Assembly (NCBI RefSeq): GCF_003340495.1
Contig: NZ_QASA01000001.1
Location: 1,736,001-1,800,000, forward strand
Reading direction: 5' to 3'
Origin: Adhaeribacter pallidiroseus
Lineage (GTDB): Bacteria; Bacteroidota; Bacteroidia; Cytophagales; Hymenobacteraceae
Length of the DNA: 64,000 nucleotides
Shown in pieces: positions 55,117-63,213 of the stretch. The notes under the pieces are model-generated. The model worked only from the letters and a program-made list of their open reading frames with translations. It was not told the origin of the DNA and did not search any database. Numbering within the stretch: position 1 is the first letter of the stretch; the number at the start of each line of letters is the position of its first letter. A program made the translations under genes and the position numbers.

Positions 55117-56070
55117 TTAAATTTTTGAATTTCCCCGACTTTGTTTTTGCAGATATAAGTCGAGCCAAACCGCTGCAATTAAAATAATACCCAGAATTAT
55201 ATCTTGCCATAAACCCGAAATGCGGGCAATAATCATGATATTGGCGACCAACCCCATAAATAAAGCTCCCAATAAAGCCCCCGGAATTTTACCTACACCG
55301 CCTTGTAAACTGGCACCTCCCAGAATAACCGCCGTAATTACCCGTAGCTCTAAGCCCCGGCCCAAAGTAGACATGGCCGCTCCTAAACGAGAAGCCAGTA
55401 AAATGCCCGCAATACCCGCCAGGGTAGCCGATAAAACAAAAGCGTATAATTTCATGCGTTTCACCAGAATCCCCGACAACTCGGCCGCTTTCTCGTTGCC
55501 CCCAATGTAATAATAACGGCGAAAGAAAACAGTTCTGTTAACCAGCACCGAAAATACAGCTACCGTTAGCAGCATGTACCACACCGGCATTTGAATGCCC
55601 AGTAACCGAGCTTGCCCAATGGCATTAAACCAATAAGGCAAGTTCTGGATGTTAGCCCCGGCTACCAGTAAGGCTCCTCCGCGTACAATACCCAACATAG
55701 CTAACGTTTGAATCATGGGGTTAACTCCTTGGTAAGCAATTAAGTACCCGTTCACCCAACCAATTAGGATTGCGCTGAGTAAACCTGCCAAAATAGCCAC
55801 TGGCACTGGTACCTGGTGGAAGAACATGAGATTAGCCGCTAAGCCCCCGGAAAAAGCCACCACCGAACCCACCGACAAATCAAACATTCCGGCAATTAAT
55901 AAGAGCATCATGCCCACGGCCACAATGGTATCAATGGATAAGTTCAGCAATACCTGGCTCAAATTCTCAAAAGTGGGAAAGTTCTTCGGGAAAATAAGGC
56001 TCGCCAGAAGGCAAATCAGCAAAATGGTAATACTGAGAGAAGTAACTCGGTCTTGAAAAAGTTTTCTCAT
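55117..56070 (-). CDS. Sugar ABC transporter permease, RbsC/BPD_transp_2 family
   Basis: The 317-residue inner-membrane protein has about nine helices and the RbsC-type opening (IDTIVAVGMMLLLIAGMFDLSVGSVVAFSGG, the conserved block of this family, at about residues 50-80). The LGGASLQGGVGKIPGALLGALF motif at about 250 is also typical. It forms the sugar channel of the apiose-type ABC importer with the ATPase at 56301-57773. An ABC monosaccharide importer is unusual in Bacteroidota. Confidence 0.92.
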   Translation of the reverse strand: MRKLFQDRVTSLSITILLICLLASLIFPKNFPTFENLSQVLLNLSIDTIVAVGMMLLLIAGMFDLSVGSVVAFSGGLAANLMFFHQVPVPVAILAGLLSAILIGWVNGYLIAYQGVNPMIQTLAMLGIVRGGALLVAGANIQNLPYWFNAIGQARLLGIQMPVWYMLLTVAVFSVLVNRTVFFRRYYYIGGNEKAAELSGILVKRMKLYAFVLSATLAGIAGILLASRLGAAMSTLGRGLELRVITAVILGGASLQGGVGKIPGALLGALFMGLVANIMIIARISGLWQDIILGIILIAAVWLDLYLQKQSRGNSKI

Positions 56071-56300
56071 GGATTAGCGGTAGTCAGCACTGGTTAGAGT
56101 CAATTTTTTAAATTTTTTATATTCCGGAAAGAATGCGCAGCCAAATGTTAGATACTGGATAATAGATTTTAGATGTTCGACTTTTGCTTATTTATAGGCA
56201 GAACTTTAAGGTTATTAAACAGTAGTTAAAATTAAGTTTGTTCGGTTATGCAAAAGGGTCTTCTAACTTAATATTAGCTCTAGAGCATTTGCTTGATTTC

Positions 56301-57773
56301 TTACCAACTAGCCAAAGCCATAATTTCTTCTTCGGTGGTTTGGCAACCGGGTAGTTCGCCCCGTATTGTTCCTTGCCTGATTACCAAAATGCGATCCGCT
56401 AAAGCTAATAGCTCGGGTAGTTCGCTGGATATGAGCAAAATACCTTTACCTGCAGTCGCTAATTGGCGGAGGAGTTGGTAAATTTCGGACTTAGCTCCCA
56501 CATCGATGCCGTGTGTTGGCTCATCTACCAGTAACACCTCCGGGTTGGTGAGTAACCATTTGGCCAGTACTACTTTTTGCTGATTTCCGCCGCTTAAATT
56601 ACGCACTACTTGCTGCACGTGGGGCGTGGCTATTTGTAGCTTTTCTTTATATTCCAGCGCTAAAGTTTGGGCTATTCTAAAATCAAAATAACCAGATGGA
56701 GCCGCAGCAGCTAAATTCGCAGCCACTACATTTTCCGTAATCGTACGATCTAAGAACAAACCTTGCGATTTTCGTTCTTCCGGTACATATCCCATTCCGG
56801 CCGCAATAGCCTCTGCCGGGTGATGGATGAAAACTTCTTGGCCATTTATAAAAACCTGTCCTTGCTGCCGGGGTAAATAACCAAATAAGGTTTGTGCCAT
56901 TTCAGAGCGACCGGCTCCTATTAAACCCGCTAAACCTAGTATCTCGCCTTTATGTAAGGTAAAGTTTAAGTTAGCAAAACCAGGTCCCGCTAAGTTTACT
57001 ACCCGTAAAAGTTCCTGGTTAGTGGCCCCGGAAGCCTGATCATGCCCTAATAAATCGCGGCCTACCATTAAGCGAATCAGATTTTCGGGCGTAACGGCTG
57101 CTATTGGTTGCGTGCCCTGGTAGTGCCCGTCTTTTAAAACCGACACCCTATCGGCTATTTCAAAAATTTCGGGTAGCCGGTGCGAAATGTAAATAATGGA
57201 TTTGCCTTCTTTTTTTAAATTTTTTATTAACGTAAATAAGGTTTTTGTTTCGCGGGCGGTAATCGAGGCTGTTGGTTCATCGAGGAGTAATATTCGGGGC
57301 TTTTTGGCTAAGGCTTTCGCAATTTCTACCATTTGTTTTTCGGCTGGCGATAAATCCGCTACTAATTGCTTCGGCTGAATGTAATCTATTTGCAAGTCCT
57401 GTAACAAAGCCCGGGTTTGGCCATATAATTTCGCATACTGAATAAAGCCCCAGGCATTACGCGGTTGTTGGTTCGCAAAAATATTTTCGGCTACCGAAAG
57501 CGCATCGGTTAAACTGAGCTGCTGATACACAATGGCAATGCCCAGCTCCGCGGCGTGGGCCGGACCGTTGATCCGCGTGGGTTGCCCATGTAGCAGGATG
57601 GTGCCGGCATCGGGTTGCAGGTTGCCGGTTAAAATATTCATTAAGGTGCTTTTACCGGCGCCGTTTTCGCCGCATAAGGCATGCACTTCGCCGGGCTGTA
57701 AATCGAAAGAAACAGCTTCTAAGGCTTTTACTCCCGGAAAATACTTAGAAATTTCTTGTAGTTGCAGCACCAT
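56301..57773 (-). CDS. Sugar ABC transporter ATP-binding protein, RbsA-type (two ATPase domains)
   Basis: The frame opens at 57824 but the family start is the ATG at 57773 (MVLQLQEISKYFPGVKALEA), 4 bases after the dehydrogenase stop, giving 490 residues. Domain 1 has Walker A GENGAGKST, signature LSPAEKQMVEIAKALA and Walker B ILLLDEPTA. Domain 2 has the degenerate Walker A GLIGAGRSE, signature NLSGGNQQKVVLAKWLL and VLLVDEPTHGIDVGAK. This asymmetric pair is the RbsA/XylG pattern. It powers the importer with the two following genes. Confidence 0.92.
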   Translation of the reverse strand: MVLQLQEISKYFPGVKALEAVSFDLQPGEVHALCGENGAGKSTLMNILTGNLQPDAGTILLHGQPTRINGPAHAAELGIAIVYQQLSLTDALSVAENIFANQQPRNAWGFIQYAKLYGQTRALLQDLQIDYIQPKQLVADLSPAEKQMVEIAKALAKKPRILLLDEPTASITARETKTLFTLIKNLKKEGKSIIYISHRLPEIFEIADRVSVLKDGHYQGTQPIAAVTPENLIRLMVGRDLLGHDQASGATNQELLRVVNLAGPGFANLNFTLHKGEILGLAGLIGAGRSEMAQTLFGYLPRQQGQVFINGQEVFIHHPAEAIAAGMGYVPEERKSQGLFLDRTITENVVAANLAAAAPSGYFDFRIAQTLALEYKEKLQIATPHVQQVVRNLSGGNQQKVVLAKWLLTNPEVLLVDEPTHGIDVGAKSEIYQLLRQLATAGKGILLISSELPELLALADRILVIRQGTIRGELPGCQTTEEEIMALASW

Positions 57774-57777
57774 TTTT

Positions 57778-58803
57778 TTAAAAATTAATAACCTTGTTCT
57801 GCCGCGCCGATTCGTAAGCGGCATGTACTAAACGCACCGTTTCAAAATTATCTTCCCCGGTAGTTTCGGCGGTAGTGTTATCCCTTAAATCTTCCAGAAT
57901 ATTGCGGTTACAATCTACAATCGACGAATGCACCACGGCATACGCCGGATCAACCCAGCTATACATTTTAGGTTCTGCTGAATAAGCAGTGGTACCTTGT
58001 CGGGTAGTAACTTTTATCTGAAAATCGTGACTCAAGACCAATGAGCCGAGTTCGCCTTCTACCTGCACCAGGGTTTGCGGAAAAGCTTCTTTTTCCAGAA
58101 TAGAGGCGTACGACATTTCGGCAAAGCAGGAAATTCCGTTTTGCATCCGCAGCAGCACATTGGCCACATCTTCGCCTTTTATACTGGGGTTTACCCGGTT
58201 AATCTGGCAGTACAGCGATTGGGCTTCGCCGAAAAGAAAGCGGCAAATATCCAGTATATGCGACCCAATATCGGTTAAAATAAATTCTTCTAATTCGGCC
58301 AGAAAAGGCTGGTTCTGAAAAACCGGGAAAGCCGAAATAAAGGTAACCCGGGCCCGGAACACCTTACCTAATACTCCGGACTTTAAAATAGACTTTACTT
58401 TCCGGATAGGCGCTTGCCACCGGAAATTTTCGTGGATGTAAAATTTAACGCCGGCGTTTTTACAAGCCGCTACCATCTGGCGGGCCGTTTCCAAAGTAGG
58501 CGCCATGGGTTTCTGACAAATAACGGGTAAACCATATTCAACAGCCTTTTGCGTGAAAAGCGCGTGGGTGTCTACATCCGTAATAATATCGATAAAAGCT
58601 AGTTCGGCAGCGTGTTTTTGCAAAAGCTCTTCTGGGTCGTCGTACACGTGCGGTACGTTAAACGTGCGGGCAATTTCTTCGGCCCGGCTGCGCGTGCGGT
58701 TATACAAAGCAATGGGTTCCACGCCCTTTAGTTCCTGCCACCCGGATAGTTGATAGAACGACCAAAATCCAGTACCAAAAACCGCAAATTTTAAATTTTT
58801 CAT
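57778..58803 (-). CDS. apsD: Gfo/Idh/MocA oxidoreductase, probable D-apiose dehydrogenase (ApsD)
   Basis: The 341-residue protein has an N-terminal Rossmann fold (FAVFGTGFWSFYQLSG, residues 5-20) and the family motif VICQKPMAPTLETARQM (catalytic Lys in EKP-like QKP at about residue 96). A C-terminal alpha/beta domain follows (HENFRWQAPIRKVKSIL, then LTDIGSHILDICRF). In D-apiose catabolism a Gfo/Idh/MocA enzyme oxidises D-apiose to the lactone, which ApnL then hydrolyses. The role rests on context: this gene heads the transporter operon and ApnL lies at its far end. Another sugar is possible. Confidence 0.72.
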   Translation of the reverse strand: MKNLKFAVFGTGFWSFYQLSGWQELKGVEPIALYNRTRSRAEEIARTFNVPHVYDDPEELLQKHAAELAFIDIITDVDTHALFTQKAVEYGLPVICQKPMAPTLETARQMVAACKNAGVKFYIHENFRWQAPIRKVKSILKSGVLGKVFRARVTFISAFPVFQNQPFLAELEEFILTDIGSHILDICRFLFGEAQSLYCQINRVNPSIKGEDVANVLLRMQNGISCFAEMSYASILEKEAFPQTLVQVEGELGSLVLSHDFQIKVTTRQGTTAYSAEPKMYSWVDPAYAVVHSSIVDCNRNILEDLRDNTTAETTGEDNFETVRLVHAAYESARQNKVINF

Positions 58804-58977
58804 GCTTTGTAGGGTAATTTTTAAAAAAATAGTACCTTCGTCTTAACTCTACTGTACTCTACTGGTTGGCTAAACAAATATAATTAGATTCTGGAGTATT
58901 CAAAATTTTAAACCAGAAGATAATTTTTAAAAAATAATATTTTAATCCCGCTAGGATGGAGCTTTAAATACCTGGAA
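58804..58977. promoter_or_regulatory. Divergent promoter region of the apiose cluster
   Basis: 174 bases separate the ApsD-like operon (minus) from the GntR regulator (plus), so the two transcripts begin here. The GntR protein is the likely binder. I could not find a clear palindromic operator or a complete promoter pair. Confidence 0.45.
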
Positions 58978-59985
58978 ATGCTGATTCCCGTTGATACTAC
59001 TTCTAATCGTCCGAAATACCAGCAAATTATGGATGGTATTCTGATGTCCATTGAAAAAGGAGGTTTAGCGCATGGCCAGCAACTGCCTTCGATTAATGAA
59101 CTGGCCCAACAACAAAGTTTAGCGAAAGTTACGGTAGCCAAAGCCTACGAAGAGCTACGGCAACGCGGCATTATTCGGGGGCAACAGGGTAAAGGATTTT
59201 ACGTGGTATCTACCGAAGTAAGCAGTCCTTTAAATATTTTTTTACTTTTCGATACGCTAAACGCGTACAAAGAAACGCTCTTCTATGCTTTAAAGGCCGT
59301 TTTGCCGGCAAACGCGCGATTAAACCTGTTTTTTCATCACTACGACCGCGACTTGTTTCAAAGTTTAATCCAGAATAACCGGGGCAATTACCAGTATTAC
59401 GTAATCATGCCGCACTTTAACGAAGATGTTTCCACGATTGTAAAGCAAATTCCGCAGGAGAAACTAGTAGTTCTGGATAAATCCATTAACAAACTAAAAG
59501 GTAATTATGCCGCCGTTTACCAAAGTTTTGAGCAAGATATTTTAAATGCGTTGCAATCCGCGGAAGATTTACTGGCCAAATACTCTTGTTTAACCCTGGT
59601 GTTATCCCGGGATCAGTTTCAGTTTGTGCCGGAAGGAATTCTGGCGGGTTTTGCGGCCTTTAAACAAAAACATAAAATACCGTGCGTGGTGGTAGATACT
59701 TTTACGCCGGCCTTAGTAAAACCCGGCGAAGCTTATCTTTTATTCTCCGACCGGGATCTAATCTCTTTTGTAAAGCACGTGCACCAAACAAAGCTAAAAC
59801 TGGGCCGCAACATTGGCTTGATTTCGTACGATGATACGCCCATGAAAGAAATTCTGGAAGGAGGCATAACGGTAATTTCTACGAATTTCGAAGCAATGGG
59901 CCGGACTACTGGTCGGCTTATTTTGGAAAAGCGGCCGGAACAAATAGCCAATCCAACCCGGTTAATCCGGCGAAAGTCCCTCTGA
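58978..59985 (+). CDS. GntR-family regulator with a LacI-like sugar-binding domain
   Basis: The 335-residue protein has a GntR winged helix (about 8-75: YQQIMDGILMSIEKG, HGQQLPSINELAQQQSLAKV, then TVAKAYEELRQRGII). A type-I binding-protein-like effector domain follows (about 85-330), with late segments NIGLISYDDTPMKEIL and GGITVISTNFEAMGRTTG. This GntR-LacI hybrid form is frequent in Bacteroidota sugar loci. It starts the plus half of the cluster and probably senses apiose or an intermediate. Confidence 0.88.
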   Translation: MLIPVDTTSNRPKYQQIMDGILMSIEKGGLAHGQQLPSINELAQQQSLAKVTVAKAYEELRQRGIIRGQQGKGFYVVSTEVSSPLNIFLLFDTLNAYKETLFYALKAVLPANARLNLFFHHYDRDLFQSLIQNNRGNYQYYVIMPHFNEDVSTIVKQIPQEKLVVLDKSINKLKGNYAAVYQSFEQDILNALQSAEDLLAKYSCLTLVLSRDQFQFVPEGILAGFAAFKQKHKIPCVVVDTFTPALVKPGEAYLLFSDRDLISFVKHVHQTKLKLGRNIGLISYDDTPMKEILEGGITVISTNFEAMGRTTGRLILEKRPEQIANPTRLIRRKSL

Positions 59986-60086
59986 TTAAAAAAGGTTTGC
60001 CCGCTATTAAATTTTTAAAAATTTAACCTTCTAAACCGCAATTATTCTTTAAAAATCATTTTACCTGAGAATACCTAAAATTAAAC

Positions 60087-60899
60087 ATGCAACTGGGAAT
60101 TAGTACTTACACGTATGGCTGGGCGGTAGGCGTTCCGGGCAATTTGCCGCTCAAACCAATCACCGAGCTCGATTTAATCCGGAAAGCGCAGGCTTTTGGG
60201 TTACGGTTAGTGCAGATTGGTGATAATTTACCTTTGCATACTTTGCCGGAGCAGCGTTTGCAAGCTCTACTGGAACAAGCCGGTACTGCCGGGATTACTC
60301 TGGAAATAGGAGCCCGCGGTTTAACCAGTAACCATTTGCACCACTATCTGGGTTTAACCAAAAAGTTAAACGCCCGTTTGCTGCGGTTTGTGATTGATGG
60401 TCCGGGCTACGAACCAGAAATTTCTCAGGTTATCCAAATAATTAAAAAAGAAGTTTCTTTTTTAGAAGCTAACCAAATAACCATAGGTCTGGAAAACCAT
60501 GATCGCCTGAAAGCCCGGGAATTTGCCCAGATTATTGAGGGAGTAAATAGTGCCTACGTGGGTATTTGCCTGGATTCGGTTAACTCCATGGGAGCTGGGG
60601 AAGGATTAGAAGAGATTGTGGAGCAGTTAGCCCCCTTTACCGTTAATCTGCACATAAAAGATTTTGGCATTCAGCGCTTGCCTCATTTAATGGGCTTTCA
60701 GATAGATGGCCGGCCGGCCGGGCAGGGGATGTTAAACTTGCCTTGGCTACTACATAAATTAGCGGTGTACAACCGGTGCCAAACCGCGGTGTTGGAACAA
60801 TGGGTAGTACCGGAGGCCAGCATGCAAGTAACATTGCAGAAAGAAGAAGTTTGGGCCGAGGAAAGTCTGGCGTATCTGCAGTCATTTTTTAAATCCTAA
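60087..60899 (+). CDS. oiaC: Sugar-phosphate-isomerase-fold protein, probable 3-oxo-isoapionate decarboxylase (OiaC)
   Basis: The 270-residue TIM-barrel protein opens LGISTYTYGWAVGVPG and has VQIGDNLPLHTLP near residue 45. The metal-site-type motifs of this fold are IGLENHDRL (E near 135), ICLDSVNSMG (D near 165), NLHIKDFGIQ (H near 190) and a late VLEQW Glu. OiaC proteins of the D-apionate pathway belong to this fold and convert 3-oxo-isoapionate to L-erythrulose and CO2. Family and opening residues fit, but this is context plus memory, and a generic sugar isomerase is the alternative. Confidence 0.65.
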   Translation: MQLGISTYTYGWAVGVPGNLPLKPITELDLIRKAQAFGLRLVQIGDNLPLHTLPEQRLQALLEQAGTAGITLEIGARGLTSNHLHHYLGLTKKLNARLLRFVIDGPGYEPEISQVIQIIKKEVSFLEANQITIGLENHDRLKAREFAQIIEGVNSAYVGICLDSVNSMGAGEGLEEIVEQLAPFTVNLHIKDFGIQRLPHLMGFQIDGRPAGQGMLNLPWLLHKLAVYNRCQTAVLEQWVVPEASMQVTLQKEEVWAEESLAYLQSFFKS

Positions 60900-61010
60900 A
60901 GCAATGGAAGAATTCAAATACGAATAAATTTAAAAATTTACTAGCTATCGGGCATTCGCGCATTTATTACCGAACAATTAATAACGAACAACTCTTTAAA
61001 TAAGAAAACA

Positions 61011-61844
61011 ATGGCTAAAATTACACTTGTAGGGGCTGGTGGTAAAATGGGTTGCCGGCTCACCGATAACTTTCAAAATTGTTCCCAATATTTGCTGGAT
61101 TACCTGGAAGTTAGTCCGCAGGGTATCGAAAATTTAAAAAAACGCGGCGTTACCGTGAGCACCCAAGAAAAATCTGTTCCGGAAGCTGATGTGGTTATTC
61201 TGGCGGTTCCGGATGTAGCCATCGGGGCAATTTCGGAGGAAATTATTCCGCAGATGAAACCTGGCGCCTTAGTGATGACCCTTGACCCGGCGGCACCATT
61301 GGATGGCGTGATTTACCACCGCGACGATTTAGGTTACGTGATTGCGCACCCTTGTCATCCGAGTGTTTTTAACTGGGAACCTACCGAAGAAGCTTTCCGT
61401 GATTTTTACGGTGGAATTACGGCAAAACAGTCGATAGTAGTGGCTTTAATGCACGGTTCCGAAGCGCATTACCAGCTTGGTGAAAAAGTGGCGCAGGATA
61501 TGTACCAACCTATCAAAGATACCCACCGGATTACCCTGGAACAAATGGCCATACTGGAGCCCGCCATGGTAGAAACCCTGGCTCAAACTTGTATGGAAGT
61601 AGTAAAAGAAGGCTACGACCGCATTGTGCAATTAGGCGTGCCGGAACCAGCGGCCCGCGATTTTGTGCTGGGTCATTTACGCATTCAAATTGCCGTATTG
61701 TTTAAAGAAGTAAACGGTACCTTTTCGGATGCCGCTTATAAGATCAGCAAGCGCGCTAAACCTATTTTGTTCCGGGATAATTGGCAAAATATTTTCGAGA
61801 TGGATGATATCCGGGAACAGGTAAAAGATATTACCACGAAGTAA
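61011..61844 (+). CDS. apnO: D-apionate oxidoisomerase-like dehydrogenase (ApnO)
   Basis: The 277-residue protein has an N-terminal NAD-binding fold (ITLVGAGGKMGCRLTDNF, residues 3-20) and the segment VVILAVPDVAIGAISEEI. The rest holds HPCHPSVFN (about 122-130), FYGGITAKQSIV and RITLEQMAILEPAMVETL. This is the phosphogluconate-dehydrogenase-C-terminal-like family that contains D-apionate oxidoisomerase, which makes 3-oxo-isoapionate. It follows the OiaC-like gene after 111 bases in the same direction. ApnL, ApnO and OiaC together would run D-apionolactone to L-erythrulose. Confidence 0.75.
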   Translation: MAKITLVGAGGKMGCRLTDNFQNCSQYLLDYLEVSPQGIENLKKRGVTVSTQEKSVPEADVVILAVPDVAIGAISEEIIPQMKPGALVMTLDPAAPLDGVIYHRDDLGYVIAHPCHPSVFNWEPTEEAFRDFYGGITAKQSIVVALMHGSEAHYQLGEKVAQDMYQPIKDTHRITLEQMAILEPAMVETLAQTCMEVVKEGYDRIVQLGVPEPAARDFVLGHLRIQIAVLFKEVNGTFSDAAYKISKRAKPILFRDNWQNIFEMDDIREQVKDITTK

Positions 61845-61902
61845 AATCATCTTACTACCAATAACCCTATTTGCTTGCTAGCCATAAGTCTGGATGAATG
61901 AC

Positions 61903-61936
61903 AATAAACCTCTATCCTGGGCAATAGAGGTTTATT
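61903..61936. terminator. 13-bp bidirectional hairpin after the ApnO-like gene
   Basis: AATAAACCTCTAT (61903-61915) is perfectly inverted at 61924-61936 around an 8-base loop. It lies 60 bases after the stop at 61844 and closes the plus half of the apiose cluster. Confidence 0.7.
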
Positions 61937-62253
61937 ATCTTACATCTTACCAAAAAATAAAATTCGGTAGTTTAGCTGCTTTACTGAATGTTTTATAGGT
62001 TAGCGTACTCGACCGTATCTCGGCCCTTAATTATTTTAGCTAACCGGAGAAAAAAATCCGGGATAAATACGTATAATCCAATTTATAAAAAAAGGCTTTG
62101 CTGGTAAATAATAAAGAAAATCAATTCTGTTATCCGGATAAATACGGAAAACAGAATCTTAAACTGAAACCTGGATCATAAACTTTACCGCGTTAACGAC
62201 GTTTAGGAAATCATCATTTTGTTCTAATTTTCTAACCCGTTAACTGTTAAACT
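61937..62253. other. Gene-free leader of the manganese catalase gene
   Basis: About 320 bases, A/T-rich, with a direct repeat ATCCGG(G)ATAAATACG near 62057 and 62142 that might be a regulator site. No gene or stable fold is seen. Confidence 0.35.
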
Positions 62254-63156
62254 ATGATCTTAAAAATGGACCGGCTGCCTATTGAGCTGCCTACCCCCAA
62301 CAATCCCTCGCCCAATGATGCAGCGGCGGTACAAGAATTACTCGGTGGCAAATTTGGCGAAATGTCAACGTTAATGAATTACACTTTCCAATCGTTTAAT
62401 TTCCGGGGCCGGAAACGCCTGCGTCCATTTTACGATTTAATTTGCAGCATTGCCGGCGAAGAGTACGGACATATTGAAGCCGTTAGTTATGCCATCAACT
62501 TGTTATTAACCGGTACTACTAAAAGAGGATTCGATCCGGAACCCGGCCCCCTGAAAAATGCTACGGACGCCCGCAATACCTATCATTTTATAGCCAGTGG
62601 TCAGTCTTCATTACCGGTGGATTCGATGGGTAATTTCTGGACCGGACAAAATGTTTTTAGCAGCGGAAATCTAAGATTAGATTTACTCCATAACTTTTTC
62701 TTGGAGTGTGGCGCTCGGGCTAACAAAATGCGCGTGTACGAAATGGTAACGGACCCAACGGCCCGCGAAATGGTAGGATACTTATTGGTTCGGGGTGGAT
62801 TACACGTGGTGGCTTATGCCCGGGCATTGGAGCACTTAACTGGCTCCGATGTAACTAAATTAATTCCGGTACCCGAGCTTAGTAATAAAGCCTTCCCGGA
62901 AACCCGCAAATACGAAGCAAACGGCGTACACCGGATCTTATATACTTTCAGCCAGGAAGATTACCAAAAAGCCGGATTGGTATTTAATGGTCCGCACCCC
63001 GAAGATGGCCAGCCATTAGAGGTACGGTTTGGTGCGCCAGAAGGTGCTCCAGCCCCGGATTTAGATGAAGAGCCGCAATTAAACGCACCGGGCGCCGATG
63101 ATTTCGACCCTGATATGTTTAAAGACATAGCTAAAAAAATGGGCATAAAATCCTAA
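62254..63156 (+). CDS. Manganese catalase (non-heme)
   Basis: The 300-residue enzyme has the five ligands of the dimanganese site: E36 (GKFGEMSTLMNY), E70 and H73 (AGEEYGHIE), E151 (FFLECGARAN) and H184 (LVRGGLHVVAYA), in the spacing of the Lactobacillus plantarum enzyme. The C-terminal tail is acidic and Pro-rich (DLDEEPQLNAPGADDFDPD). It dismutates hydrogen peroxide in the cytosol without heme. The start could also be the second Met (MDRLPIELP). It is a single gene closed by a terminator. Confidence 0.95.
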   Translation: MILKMDRLPIELPTPNNPSPNDAAAVQELLGGKFGEMSTLMNYTFQSFNFRGRKRLRPFYDLICSIAGEEYGHIEAVSYAINLLLTGTTKRGFDPEPGPLKNATDARNTYHFIASGQSSLPVDSMGNFWTGQNVFSSGNLRLDLLHNFFLECGARANKMRVYEMVTDPTAREMVGYLLVRGGLHVVAYARALEHLTGSDVTKLIPVPELSNKAFPETRKYEANGVHRILYTFSQEDYQKAGLVFNGPHPEDGQPLEVRFGAPEGAPAPDLDEEPQLNAPGADDFDPDMFKDIAKKMGIKS

Positions 63157-63182
63157 TAGCGACATTTTCTTCATACTAAAGG

Positions 63183-63213
63183 CACTATCATTAAACTTGG
63201 TAGTGTTTTTTTT
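63183..63213 (+). terminator. Intrinsic terminator after the manganese catalase
   Basis: CACTATCA (63183-63190) pairs with TGGTAGTG (63198-63205, one G-U pair) and is followed by eight T at 63206-63213. It sits 27 bases beyond the catalase stop. Confidence 0.8.
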
